Source: Pseudarthrobacter sp. PS3-L1 (lineage in GTDB: Bacteria; Actinomycetota; Actinomycetes; Actinomycetales; Micrococcaceae). Taken from it: a DNA stretch of 64,000 nt. Each line of letters opens with the position of its first letter. Position 1 is the first letter of the stretch. The notes beneath the pieces were generated by a model. It was not told the DNA's origin. It saw only the letters and a program-made list of their open reading frames with translations, and made no database searches. The stretch is taken from the NCBI RefSeq assembly GCF_030063285.1, contig NZ_JASISU010000001.1, positions 372,001-436,000 of the forward strand. The letters run 5' to 3'. Positions 24,057 through 33,180 of the stretch are shown here, one piece after another. Made by a program: the position numbers and the translations under genes.

Positions 24057-25001
24057 GTGAGCAATCCGACCCTGAGTCCCACGCAGACGCCGGCTCCACC
24101 CAGCCCGGGAGCAGTCCGCAGCAAATCGCAGCAGAAAAGGCGCAACAGATACATTGTTGCGCCGCTGATCCTGGTCAGCGTCAATGTGGTGCTGTTCCTG
24201 TTGTTCTTCGTCTGGCCCGGCGCGCTGGGCCTGCTGTACTCCTTCACGGATTACCGCGGGGTCGGAAAGCTCAACTTTATTGGCCTGGCCAACTTCCAGA
24301 AGCTCTTCGGCGACGGTACCTTCTGGGCTGCCCTGAGCAGGACGTTTATCTACACCATCCTGTCGGTTCCCGTTATCTATGCGTCATCCCTCGGAGTTGC
24401 CTCGTTGCTGGTCAGCAAGGCAGTCCGGGGGCGCACAGTGGCCAAGATTGTGATCTTCCTGCCCTGGTTGATCTCCCCGATTGTGGTCGGTGTGATCTGG
24501 CGCTGGCTGTTTGGCCAGGACTTCGGGTTTGTGAACTTTGTCATTACCGGAATGGGTGGCAATTCTGTTCCGTGGTCAAGCAACGGCAACCTCGCCCTGG
24601 GTGTGGTGATCATGGCATCAGCCTGGGCCGGAACTGCCTTCAATATGCTGCTGTTCATCGCGGCGCTCAAGAACATTCCCGAGTCGTTGCTGGAAGCGGC
24701 GGAGCTGGACGGTGCCAACGCCTGGCAGCGCTTCCGCAATGTCACGCTCCCCGCGATTGCGCCGACCTCGTTCATGGTGGTTCTGCTGTCCACGATCCAC
24801 GCCATGAAGGAATTCGCCATGATCCAGGCGCTCACCAACGGCGGTCCCGGGACGGAGAACACCCTGATAGTCCAGTACATCTACAAGACAGGGTTTGAAC
24901 AGTCCAAAGTGGGGTACGCCAGTGCGGCCTCCATGGTCCTCATGGTGGTGCTGCTCATCATCGCCCTCATCCAGCTTCGCTTCAACCGGAAGAAGGGCTG
25001 A
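24057..25001 (+). CDS. Sugar ABC transporter permease (MalF-type)
   Basis: A 314-residue inner-membrane protein with six predicted helices. The cytoplasmic EAA loop is AAELDGANAWQRFRNVTLPAIAPTS, which contacts the ATPase. The family start (IVAPLILVSVNVVLFLLFFVWPGALGLLYSFTDY) is typical of MalF/UgpA-like permeases. GTG 24057 begins 4 bp after the substrate-binding gene's stop codon. No ATPase gene is present in the cluster, so a shared MsiK-type ATPase elsewhere is presumed. Confidence 0.92.
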   Translation: MSNPTLSPTQTPAPPSPGAVRSKSQQKRRNRYIVAPLILVSVNVVLFLLFFVWPGALGLLYSFTDYRGVGKLNFIGLANFQKLFGDGTFWAALSRTFIYTILSVPVIYASSLGVASLLVSKAVRGRTVAKIVIFLPWLISPIVVGVIWRWLFGQDFGFVNFVITGMGGNSVPWSSNGNLALGVVIMASAWAGTAFNMLLFIAALKNIPESLLEAAELDGANAWQRFRNVTLPAIAPTSFMVVLLSTIHAMKEFAMIQALTNGGPGTENTLIVQYIYKTGFEQSKVGYASAASMVLMVVLLIIALIQLRFNRKKG

Positions 25002-25004
25002 ACC

Positions 25005-25922
25005 ATGGCCTCCACTACCAAAGTGCCACTGCCTGTACCCGGGGAACCGCTAAAAGCTCGTGGCGTGGCGACCAAGACCACCAAGCGTTCCACGCGCGAC
25101 GGCCGTGGTACCAGAATCTCCGCACCGCTGACCATCGTCATGTGGGTTGTCGTCCTCATTTATGCCCTGCCCCTGATCTGGTTCCTCCTGAGCTCCTTCA
25201 AGCCCGGCAGTGAACTTTTCAGCTACCCGCTGTCCATCCTGCCCCGCGAATGGACCTTCCAGGCTTTCATTGACGCCTGGGATCGCGTGGATTTTGCGAG
25301 GTACTTCCTGAACACGGCGATCGTTGCCATCAGTACCACGGTGCTGACTGTTTTCTTCAGTGCCTGCACCGGCTACGCCCTGGCGAAGTATGACAATCGC
25401 GGGACCCGGATCTTCTTTGTCTGCATCCTGGCCACCACCATGCTGCCCACGGAGGTGATCCTGAACCCGACGTTCTCGGTGATCCGGGACCTGGGCCTCT
25501 ACAACTCCCTGGCCGGCATCATTGTTCCGTCTGTGCTGACCGCGACTGGCGTCTTCATGTTCAGGCAATTTTTCCTGACGGTACCTGATGACCTGCTGCA
25601 TTCGGCGCGGATTGATGGCGCCAGCGAATTGGCCATCTTCTTCCGGATCATGCTCCCGCTCGCCAAGCCCATCCTGTTCACGCTGGCCATTTTTTCCTTC
25701 CAATGGCGATGGAATGACTACATCTGGCCCTTGATTGTGCTCAACGATCCCAAGTGGTACACCCTCCAGGTCGCACTCCGCAGCATCGTCGGAGCCGAGA
25801 ACATCGACTGGCCCATCCTGTTGGGCGCCTCGGTGATCTCCATCCTGCCGCTTGTGCTGGTGTTTGCCATCTTCCAGAAATACGTACTCAACGCCGACGT
25901 CAGCGCCGGCCTCAAGGACTGA
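25005..25922 (+). CDS. Sugar ABC transporter permease (MalG-type)
   Basis: A 305-residue partner of the preceding permease. IVMWVVVLIYALPLIWFLLSSFKPGSEL starts the membrane domain. The EAA motif is SARIDGASELAIFFRIMLPLAKPIL, and the C-terminal FAIFQKYVLNADVSAGLKD is the usual MalG/UgpE end with its LxxGxxxG-like tail. Only 3 bp separate the genes. Confidence 0.92.
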   Translation: MASTTKVPLPVPGEPLKARGVATKTTKRSTRDGRGTRISAPLTIVMWVVVLIYALPLIWFLLSSFKPGSELFSYPLSILPREWTFQAFIDAWDRVDFARYFLNTAIVAISTTVLTVFFSACTGYALAKYDNRGTRIFFVCILATTMLPTEVILNPTFSVIRDLGLYNSLAGIIVPSVLTATGVFMFRQFFLTVPDDLLHSARIDGASELAIFFRIMLPLAKPILFTLAIFSFQWRWNDYIWPLIVLNDPKWYTLQVALRSIVGAENIDWPILLGASVISILPLVLVFAIFQKYVLNADVSAGLKD

Positions 25923-25924
25923 TC

Positions 25925-27775
25925 ATGACTTCCTCCGAGGGATCCACCCTGCAGCGGACAACTGCGCCAGACCTGGTATTTCACGCGGGCCTGGTGACCT
26001 CTGCTGATGCTTTTGTCGCAGCAGCCGTCGCACCTGTGGCAGAGCTTGCACACCGGCCCGCCATGAGCAGGTTGCTGGCGCTGCTGACAGTGTATTCGGA
26101 GCCGAACTCCGCCCACTACAGGTCAGCGCTCCTGCCGGCTGGCATGGCAGCGTGTGTTGCCCGGCTGGAAGGCCTACAGGGCAGTTCGGGCCTCTTTGAC
26201 GGCACCAACCTCAGTTCTCCGCCCGATTCGGCATTCACCATCAACGATGCCTGCATGGCGTTGGAAATTGCCGGTGCCGCTTCGCTGGATTCGCTCCCGG
26301 AAGTTGCAGGTGATGACCAACCCGGTGGGGAGTCATCCGGTGACCCCGAAAGGAGTGACGACGTCGGCCGCCGTGTGGTTGCCGACGTCGTCCGTCGTCT
26401 TCGCGGCATCGTCGCCAAGGTCACCGACGCACTCGTGGGAGGTGGAGTGCATACGCCCAACCACCGCTGGGAACTGTGCGCCGCCCTGGCGCGCATCCAC
26501 GCTTTGCATGAGCGCGAAGGAACGCCGCGGCCCGAGATCGGGGCGAGAATCGAACAGTGGTTGGCCGAGGGAATCGACCAACTACCCGACGGGATGTACT
26601 CAGAGCGCAGCCCCCTCTACGCAACAGCTGTCACGAACCCTTCGCTACTGGCCATTGCCGACTACGCGGAGCAGCCTGCACTGCTGGACCATGTGCGCCG
26701 GAACCTTGGGGCCTTCCTGCAGTGGTTTTCCGAGGATGGGAGCGTTGAATCCCTGTTCTCGCGTCGCCAGGATCAATGGTCGCGGTTTGATGGCGAGGCC
26801 TTCACGCTGCTTTACCGCCGGATGGCGAACCAGGACCACAACGTTGAGTTTGCCAGGGCTGCGGCCTGGCTCTCCCGATTTCCGCTGGTGGAGCCTGCAA
26901 AGGCCCTTGCCCGCACCCGGCTGGACCCGTGGATCGGAACCCAGCTGCCCGGCGTCGAAAATGGTGGCACCTCCCTGCCGCTGGGCATGGTGCCGGCGCA
27001 CACTGAGCTGGCGAGTTGCGGGATTCATCGCTTCCAGTCACAAGGGCAGGTTCTGACCGTGTACGGCGGGTGCGACAATCTCATCCCCGGCGTAGTCTCT
27101 GGGCTTTCCAGCAACCCCACGTTTTTGCGCCTATGCCATGGCCAGGCGCTGCTGAGCGATGTTCGCCTCTCCCGGAGCTTCTTCGATCTTGGACCCTTCC
27201 GCAGCAGCACCGCGATCCTCGAAGCGGCAACTGACCAGACCCGCGGTGGCGGGCCCCGGGTGATGCTTCACGAGGAGCAGGAGGCCACGTTCTATTTGCC
27301 TCTACCCCCCGAACGGCACCGCTCCGACGGCATCTACGCACTGGGCCATGAAGGACGCTTCAGCGCCAGCATGGACTTTGACCACCGGCCCACGGTGCCG
27401 CATCACCTCAGGACTGATGTGGCGGTGACCCCGCGCGATGACGGCGCTGATCTTGTCCTGTCCTTTGCCGGAGCCGAGACATCTTTTGCCCTGGAGCTCA
27501 CATTCCGTGATGGCGGAGAGCTCACTGGCGTCGAGGCCACGGGGGAGCCAGGTGTGTATGTCCTCACCGCGGGGATGGGATCGTATCGCGCGGGCAACGA
27601 CGTGATCGATTTTGGCCCGGGCATTGCCGGACACCCGGACAGCCCGGCGATATATAACCCGGGTGAGGCATACCGCTACCTAGGGGGAACCAACGCCACG
27701 GACGGCCTCAAAGTTTTCATTGCCGGCCGGACGGTGGGTACCACAGTGGTCAATGTACGCGTCCGCAGGGTGTAG
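25925..27775 (+). CDS. Uncharacterised, probably carbohydrate-active protein (heparinase/lyase-like architecture)
   Basis: A 616-residue protein starting at ATG 25925, 2 bp after the permease stop, so it belongs to the transporter operon. The N-terminal part is helix-rich and contains TPNHRWELCAALARIHAL, GMYSERSPLY and an SRRQDQW(S)RFDGEAFTLLYRRM segment. The C-terminal third is beta-rich (EEQEATFYLPLPPERH, LSFAGAETSFALELTF). An alpha/alpha toroid followed by a beta-sandwich, with an N-H-x-W motif, is the architecture of heparinase II/III-like and related polysaccharide lyases. No signal peptide is seen, so it would act on imported oligosaccharides. I do not recognise a specific family; function is inferred from shape and context. 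Confidence 0.7.
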   Translation: MTSSEGSTLQRTTAPDLVFHAGLVTSADAFVAAAVAPVAELAHRPAMSRLLALLTVYSEPNSAHYRSALLPAGMAACVARLEGLQGSSGLFDGTNLSSPPDSAFTINDACMALEIAGAASLDSLPEVAGDDQPGGESSGDPERSDDVGRRVVADVVRRLRGIVAKVTDALVGGGVHTPNHRWELCAALARIHALHEREGTPRPEIGARIEQWLAEGIDQLPDGMYSERSPLYATAVTNPSLLAIADYAEQPALLDHVRRNLGAFLQWFSEDGSVESLFSRRQDQWSRFDGEAFTLLYRRMANQDHNVEFARAAAWLSRFPLVEPAKALARTRLDPWIGTQLPGVENGGTSLPLGMVPAHTELASCGIHRFQSQGQVLTVYGGCDNLIPGVVSGLSSNPTFLRLCHGQALLSDVRLSRSFFDLGPFRSSTAILEAATDQTRGGGPRVMLHEEQEATFYLPLPPERHRSDGIYALGHEGRFSASMDFDHRPTVPHHLRTDVAVTPRDDGADLVLSFAGAETSFALELTFRDGGELTGVEATGEPGVYVLTAGMGSYRAGNDVIDFGPGIAGHPDSPAIYNPGEAYRYLGGTNATDGLKVFIAGRTVGTTVVNVRVRRV

Positions 27776-27794
27776 CAGCCGCGCTCCGGCTGCC

Positions 27795-28553
27795 TCAGCC
27801 CTGGACTTGCTGGAGCTGTTCCATCAGTTCGGGCGAGATTGCGTAGATCAGGACCACTGACAGCAAGTTCTTGGCGGCATGCACCAGGTAGGAGAAAACC
27901 ACGTTGCGCCCCGTCCACATGTAGACCGCCACCAGGACCACGCCCATGGCGAGGTAGGGCAACAGCGCCGTCAGCGTGATGGCTTCCTGGCCCACAATGT
28001 GAAGTGCCGCGAAGAGCACCACTGACAGGACGCAGCATAGCCAGACGTTCAGGTAACGTCCCAGCTTGCCGATCAGCAGGTGCCGGAAGATGTACTCCTC
28101 GACAAAAGGCCCCACCAAGACCAGCAGCGGGACGATCAGCCATGCTGGTACCTGCTGCATGAGTGCCTGGATTCCCGCCTGGTTGGCAGAGGTTTCGGGC
28201 GCACCACCCACGGCCACCACAATGGCCGTCAAGACCAGCATCGCGATCACGGCCGTCGGGATCATCAGCAGCGTAAACCAGGGCCGGGTTGCCAGGACTC
28301 GGGTATCGCGGACCAGGACCCGGCGGGCGGCCAGGACCGCGAAGATGCCCACCACGCCGTAAAAGATCAGGTTTGCCGCGTAAGACGTTGCGGCAGGGCT
28401 GGTGCCGAGGTTCTGGATGAGCCCCAGAAGGTAATTGCCAGCCAGGGTGAATCCGGTCAATGCCGCAAGATAAAGCGCTGCGGCCGTATAGTCGAGACCG
28501 GAGAAGCGGTACAGCCCCAGGTCCTGGGCAGGCGGAGTCCGTGTGGTGGTCAT
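27795..28553 (-). CDS. CPBP family intramembrane metalloprotease
   Basis: A 252-residue membrane protein with about seven hydrophobic segments. Motif 1 is GPFVEEYIFRHLLIG (EExxxR), motif 2 follows in NVWLCCVLSVVLFAALHIVG with the conserved His. These are the putative zinc-binding residues of the CPBP (CAAX protease/bacteriocin-processing, Abi) family. It is convergent with the ABC-transporter operon. Substrate unknown. Confidence 0.88.
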   Translation of the reverse strand: MTTTRTPPAQDLGLYRFSGLDYTAAALYLAALTGFTLAGNYLLGLIQNLGTSPAATSYAANLIFYGVVGIFAVLAARRVLVRDTRVLATRPWFTLLMIPTAVIAMLVLTAIVVAVGGAPETSANQAGIQALMQQVPAWLIVPLLVLVGPFVEEYIFRHLLIGKLGRYLNVWLCCVLSVVLFAALHIVGQEAITLTALLPYLAMGVVLVAVYMWTGRNVVFSYLVHAAKNLLSVVLIYAISPELMEQLQQVQG

Positions 28554-28728
28554 GTTTTTAGCCTATCTCCCCGGCGCCACTGCGGCTCAGGTACGCACGG
28601 GATGCCCGCAGTGATCAATGAGGGGGACAAGCCCGCGCGTTTGACGTTGGGCCTGCAGCGAGGCAGGGTTGAGCCATGAAGTCCTGACCAGCGGCCCCTA
28701 TGCTGGGCTGCACTGATGCCTCCTCCGG

Positions 28729-30249
28729 TTGAGCCCGCTCATTGAATCCGATCAATGGACACGGGGCTCCCTCTCACAGACTTCCGGACTGCCTGACACC
28801 TTCAGTGTTGGCCAGGCGATTGATGAGTCACTGGCCTCGCTGCGCGCCCTGGAAGCGGATATGGACCGGCTCGAATCCGGCCTCGCGGATGCCGAGGCGC
28901 ACGAGCTTGAGACCTACAGCCAGCTCCAGACTGAGTATCAGCTTCGTGAGGGCTATGCGGCAGAGTCCAGGGTTGAGGCTGCCCTGGACCGGCTGGGGCT
29001 CGGTGGACTGGACAGGAACCGTAACCTGGGTTCCCTCTCCGGTGGCGAACAGGAACGTGTTGCGCTGGCCTGTGTGCTGGCTGATCCCGCGGACATCCTG
29101 CTGCTGGATGAGCCAACCAATCATCTGGACGCGCGCGGAACAGTGTGGTTGGAAGAACGCCTGGCCGCGCATCGGGGAACAGTGGTGGTGGTCTCCCATG
29201 ACCGCGTGCTCTTACGCAAGGTTGCCAGCACCATGATTGAGGTCGATGCCGATCGGCGCACCGTGACGCGCTACGGCAACGGATTTGGCGGCTACCTCAA
29301 CGAAAAGATCGCCGAACGCCAACGGTGGATCCAGCAATACCAGACCTGGCAGGAGGCCATGGCCGCAGAACAGCACCAGGCGGAAACTGTGGCTGGAACC
29401 ATGGGTTACGGGCGCCAGAACGACAACGACAAAATGGGCTTTGACTTCAAGGCGGGCACCTGGCAGCGGGCGGCAAGTAGCAAGGTGCGCAACGCCCAGG
29501 AGCGGCTGCGTCGCCTTGAGGCTGCGCCTGTCGACAGGCCGCCGGTGCCGTTGTCCCTGGCAGCCAACCTCGGGACGGCGGAGTTGGGTACGGCAGACGT
29601 CGAAAGGCCCGCTGTGGATTCTGGACGTGTCCGGGGCCTCAACGCTCGCGGCGTCGCGGTACAGGGAAGGTTGGCGGCAACAGATTTTATTGCCGGTCCC
29701 GGGCAGAAGATCCTCATTACTGGCGCAAACGGCGCTGGAAAATCGACCTTGCTCTCGGTCCTTGCCGGGGCGTTGGATCCGGAGCGTGGAACAGTCGAAC
29801 GGCCAGACGATATTGGCTACCTGAAGCAGGAACTGGATCTCCCAGCCCGGCCAGAGATGCGGCTCCTTCCGGCATTTGCTGCTGGCAGGGTTGGAAGCAT
29901 TGACGAGCATGCGGGTGCGCTGCTGGATCTGGGCCTGTTCCGGACCCGGGACTTTTATGTGCCGGTGGGCAGCCTTTCCGCCGGGCAGCAGCGGCGGCTT
30001 GCATTGGCGCGGCTCCTCCTGGGCGGGTACGGGACATTGATTGTGGACGAGCCAAGCAACCACCTGGCACCGGTTCTGATGGAGCAGCTGGAGGACGCGC
30101 TCGCTGGATTCGGTGGAACCCTGGTGATGGTAAGCCACGACAGGGCATTGCGGGAAAGGTTCAACAGGTGTGCCAGGCAGTCGCCAGACGTCAGGCAAGA
30201 AACATGGCTGCGCTACTCCATGGCGGACGGAATCCTGAGCGCAGAATAG
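28729..30249 (+). pseudogene. ABC-F family ATPase lacking its N-terminal Walker A (5'-truncated)
   Basis: The 506-residue frame is a tandem-ABC (ABC-F) protein. The second domain is complete: ITGANGAGKSTLLSVLAG, LSAGQQRRLALARLLL and VDEPSNHL. The first domain has only its later motifs, LSGGEQERVALA and ILLLDEPTNHLD. Its Walker A and about 70-80 preceding residues are absent: the frame begins around GSLSQTSGLPDTFSVGQAID, which aligns just after that region in full-length homologues. The 176 bp upstream contain no ABC sequence in any frame. ABC-F proteins act on the ribosome and often protect against antibiotics; without the first P-loop this copy is probably non-functional. TTG 28729 is only the first possible start. 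Confidence 0.65.
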
Positions 30250-30477
30250 GGCTGCCGCGACCTGCCGGCGCAAAAAATCTGGCTGGTCAGACAGCTGGGC
30301 CATAGCGCGTCCAGGTGAGCCCAATCCCTTCTTGTAGGATAAACGAGCCGTTCTGAGCTTCGGCACATCATGAGATTTACTTCACGTTGAGCTGCAATGG
30401 CGCCTAACGGTCGAATTTTCGATATCTCAGCTGCTGAAGCTCCGCATCTGGCTGACCGTCAACCGCAAGGAACTTTC

Positions 30478-31938
30478 GTGCCCAAAAACACCTCTTCAGA
30501 ACTTCAGGATGCGCCGAGCACAGCCCCGGCAGCGGAATCCACCCTCAGCGCCGAGGGCTACCAGAAAACGCTGGGTCGACGCCACGTGACAATGATCGCC
30601 ATGGGTGGCGCAATCGGCGTCGGACTCTTCATGGGAGCCGGCGGCAGGTTGGCATCAACCGGTCCAGCGCTCATTTTTTCCTACGCCATTGCGGGCGTCA
30701 TTGCCTACCTCCTGATGCGTGCGCTCGGTGAACTCATCATGTACAGGCAGACGTCCGGCTCGTTCGTCAGCTACGCCGGGGAGATGTTCGGACGCAAGGG
30801 CGCGTTCCTCTCAGGCTGGATGTACTTCATCAACTGGGCCATGACAGGCATTGCCGAACTCATTGCAATTGGCCTGTATTTCCAGTTCTTCTTCCCCAAC
30901 GTCCCAGTTGAGCTTTCTGCGATTTCAGCGCTGGTGCTACTGGTGGGTGTCAACCTGCTCAGCGTCAAGGCGTTCGGTGAGTTCGAATTCTGGGCATCGT
31001 GCCTGAAGGTCGGAGCCATTGTCATCTTCTTGGCTGTGGGCACATTCATGGTCATCACCAATGCCAGGGTGGGGGATGGCAATGCCTCGGTGAACAATCT
31101 CTTTGCCGATGACGGCGGGATGTTCCCCAAGGGTGCCCTGGTCATGATCCTGGTCCTCAACGCCGTCATTTTCGCGTACAACGCCATTGAACTGGTGGGC
31201 ATTACCGCAGGCGAAATGAAAAACCCCGAGCGCGAGGTCCCCCGTGCCATCCGTGCCGTGGTCTTCCGAATTGTCGTGTTCTACGTTGGCTCGGTGTCGC
31301 TGCTGGCGATGCTTCTGCCATCTGACCAGTACGTCGCAGGAACCTCCCCCTTCGTCACCGTTTTTGGCCAGATGGGCCTTGCCTGGGTGGGGGATGTGAT
31401 GAACATGATCGTCATCACCGCAGCCCTTTCCTCGTGCAACTCCGGCCTCTACTCGATTGGCCGGATTTTCCGCACCATGGCGAACAACGGACATGCTCCG
31501 CAGTGGCTGACCCGGATGTCCTCCCGGCATGTGCCTTACGCCGCCATCCTCGCTATCGCAAGCGTCTATCTGGTGGGCATCCTGCTCAACGTTTGGCTGG
31601 GCGGCTCCTACGCATTTGATCTGGCACTGAACACGGCTTCGATTGGCGTCATTTTCACGTGGAGCACCATCTTCGCCTGCCAGATCATGCTGCGGAAGAA
31701 AAAGGGCAGGGTTTCGTCGCTGCCCATGCCAGGTGCTCCGTGGACCAGCTGGGCTGGCCTTGTCTCGCTGCTGATCATCACTATCCTGATCGGTTTTGAC
31801 ACCATGACCAGCGACACAGGCGAGGTTTTCCTGCTGGGACTATGGACCCTTGCTACCATCCCGTTTTTTGCCCTGATTCTGTGGATTGGCTGGCGGAGGG
31901 TCCGCAACAACGCACCTTTGAGTGAACTCTTCAGTTAG
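30478..31938 (+). CDS. Amino acid permease (APC superfamily, AAT type)
   Basis: A 486-residue protein with 12 predicted helices. MIAMGGAIGVGLFMGAGGRLASTGPALIFSY is the N-terminal signature of the amino-acid transporter family that includes GABA, asparagine and D-serine/D-alanine/glycine permeases. Conserved YNAIELVGITAGEMKNPEREVPRAI follows. The start is taken at GTG 30478 because AAGGA lies 7 nt upstream; an in-frame ATG at 30397 would add 27 unlikely residues. The 228-bp upstream region holds a possible -10 TAGGAT (30335-30340). Substrate uncertain. Confidence 0.9.
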   Translation: MPKNTSSELQDAPSTAPAAESTLSAEGYQKTLGRRHVTMIAMGGAIGVGLFMGAGGRLASTGPALIFSYAIAGVIAYLLMRALGELIMYRQTSGSFVSYAGEMFGRKGAFLSGWMYFINWAMTGIAELIAIGLYFQFFFPNVPVELSAISALVLLVGVNLLSVKAFGEFEFWASCLKVGAIVIFLAVGTFMVITNARVGDGNASVNNLFADDGGMFPKGALVMILVLNAVIFAYNAIELVGITAGEMKNPEREVPRAIRAVVFRIVVFYVGSVSLLAMLLPSDQYVAGTSPFVTVFGQMGLAWVGDVMNMIVITAALSSCNSGLYSIGRIFRTMANNGHAPQWLTRMSSRHVPYAAILAIASVYLVGILLNVWLGGSYAFDLALNTASIGVIFTWSTIFACQIMLRKKKGRVSSLPMPGAPWTSWAGLVSLLIITILIGFDTMTSDTGEVFLLGLWTLATIPFFALILWIGWRRVRNNAPLSELFS

Positions 31939-31942
31939 GGAT

Positions 31943-31974
31943 GTGCGGCACCCGGCATAGGCCCGGTGCCGCAC
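31943..31974 (+). terminator. Hairpin after the amino-acid permease
   Basis: GTGCGGCACC (31943-31952) is complementary to GGTGCCGCAC (31965-31974), starting 5 bp after the permease stop. It lacks a T-tract, so its strength is uncertain. Confidence 0.6.
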
Positions 31975-31997
31975 GCGGAGGATCAACGGCGGGAGAA

Positions 31998-32044
31998 CGA
32001 CGACGGCGGCAGTCACCACGCAGAGGTGGCTGCCGCCGTCGTCG
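31998..32044 (-). terminator. Hairpin after the dienelactone hydrolase gene
   Basis: CGACGACGGCGGCAG (31998-32012) pairs exactly with CTGCCGCCGTCGTCG (32030-32044), and the stem extends to 20 bp with one G-T pair. It lies 12 bp beyond the stop of the minus-strand gene and faces the permease hairpin. Confidence 0.7.
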
Positions 32045-32055
32045 CGGTTCTGAAC

Positions 32056-32781
32056 CTAGGCGTTGAGGTATTTTCCGAAGTGGTCCTCGATCCGCTGCCA
32101 CGCCTCTGGCGATGCCTCGGGGTCCGGTTTGATCCCCATGACGCGCATGAGGGGGCGCAGCGCCTTGGGCCCGGACTCTGCCTCGTTGAGGAAGGCGTGT
32201 CCTGCGGTGGGAAACTCTTTGACGCTGTGCTCGATGCCCAAGGTATCGAGCACAGTCTCAAGCTTGGCTGCCGCGCCCTTGAGCGTCTTGTCCTTGCCTC
32301 CGTAATTGGCCACGACAGGGCACGCACCACGGAGGCTGTCCTCCAGGTCCGAGGGCAGTTTTCCGTAGTTGACGGAGGCTGCGTCGAAACCATCCCGCGC
32401 CACCAGGAGGGCAAACGCTCCACCCATGCAGAATCCGATGACACCGGTGCGCCCAGTGCTCAGCGGGGACGTGGCAAGCCAGGAGCGGGCCACCGCGATG
32501 TCCTTGAACGGCAGGCCAACACCCTTGACCATGCTCCGCATGGTGCTTACCAGGCATTGCCTGGTGCTGCCGGCCGTAAAGAGATCCACCGCGAGGGTCA
32601 GGTAACCGGCACGGGCGAGACGGTCTGCGTGGCCGCGCATCATGTCGTTGAGGCCGAATGCCTCGTGAATCATCAGAACTGCTGGGAAGGGGCCGGGTCC
32701 TGGTGGGGTGGCCAGGTATCCGCTCAGTGCGGGGGAGCCACCCGCAGCTTGGCTTTCGGTGCTCAGATCGACGTATGTCAT
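32056..32781 (-). CDS. Dienelactone hydrolase family protein
   Basis: A 241-residue alpha/beta hydrolase. VLMIHEAFGLNDMMRGHADRLARAGYLTLAVDLF is the typical opening. The nucleophile is Cys in GVIGFCMGGAFALLVA, as in true dienelactone hydrolases. A PVVANYGGKDKTLKG region and GHAFLNEAE contain the Asp and His partners. Dienelactone hydrolase opens the lactone of chloroaromatic or protoanemonin pathways, but many homologues have other esters as substrates. No catechol genes are adjacent, so the substrate is open. Confidence 0.88.
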   Translation of the reverse strand: MTYVDLSTESQAAGGSPALSGYLATPPGPGPFPAVLMIHEAFGLNDMMRGHADRLARAGYLTLAVDLFTAGSTRQCLVSTMRSMVKGVGLPFKDIAVARSWLATSPLSTGRTGVIGFCMGGAFALLVARDGFDAASVNYGKLPSDLEDSLRGACPVVANYGGKDKTLKGAAAKLETVLDTLGIEHSVKEFPTAGHAFLNEAESGPKALRPLMRVMGIKPDPEASPEAWQRIEDHFGKYLNA

Positions 32782-32846
32782 GGGGACAGGCTAGACCCAC
32801 TGCCTGGTGCTGCGGGCCAGGCTGAAAGAATGATTAACAGCGCAAA

Positions 32847-32874
32847 GCGGCGGGCCCCCCAAGGGACCCGCCGC
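32847..32874 (-). terminator. Terminator of the csbD-like gene
   Basis: GCGGCGGG (32847-32854) and CCCGCCGC (32867-32874) form the stem. On the minus strand TTTGCGCTGTT follows. It lies 16 bp after the CsbD stop. Confidence 0.65.
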
Positions 32875-32890
32875 CAATCCTGCAGTGAGA

Positions 32891-33064
32891 CTAGTTCTTG
32901 AACTCGTCCTTGACGTTCTCGCCGACCTTCTTGGCGTCGGCCTTGACCTGGTCCTTCTGGCCTTCAGCTGCAAGGTGTTCGTTGTTGGTGGCGTTGCCAA
33001 CGGTTTCTTTGCCCTTACCCATGGCGCCTTCAGCGGCGTTCTGGATTTTGTCTCCGAGTCCCAT
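32891..33064 (-). CDS. CsbD family stress-response protein
   Basis: A 57-residue, highly charged protein: MGLGDKIQNAAEGAMGKGKE, then TVGNATNNEHLAAEGQKDQV. The GK.KE..G..T....L...G...Q..G layout is that of CsbD/YjbJ proteins, abundant under general stress. ATG 33064 is preferred because AAAGGTGA lies 5 nt before it; a GTG at 33073 overlaps that site. It is divergent from the pentapeptide gene across a shared palindrome. Confidence 0.9.
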   Translation of the reverse strand: MGLGDKIQNAAEGAMGKGKETVGNATNNEHLAAEGQKDQVKADAKKVGENVKDEFKN

Positions 33065-33112
33065 AGTGGTCACCTTTCGTTGAATCCGTTAGTACAAAGC
33101 CCCTCCACCATA

Positions 33113-33130
33113 TAGTCAGTGTGCTGACTA
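33113..33130. promoter_or_regulatory. Palindromic operator between csbD-like and pentapeptide genes
   Basis: TAGTCAG-TGTG-CTGACTA (33113-33130) is a perfect 7-bp inverted repeat in the 116-bp divergent region. It has the look of a dimeric repressor operator (MarR or TetR type). It could control either or both genes. Confidence 0.55.
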
Positions 33131-33180
33131 ATTCAAGTAGGTAACTGCTCTCGGTTGGACCTGGCAACTAGGATTGGTCA

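Noticed and set aside
28080..28679. Plus-strand 199-residue frame across the CPBP gene
   Set aside because: It is antisense to a membrane protease with clear motifs, has many Gln/Arg/His runs typical of shadow frames and no ribosome-binding site.
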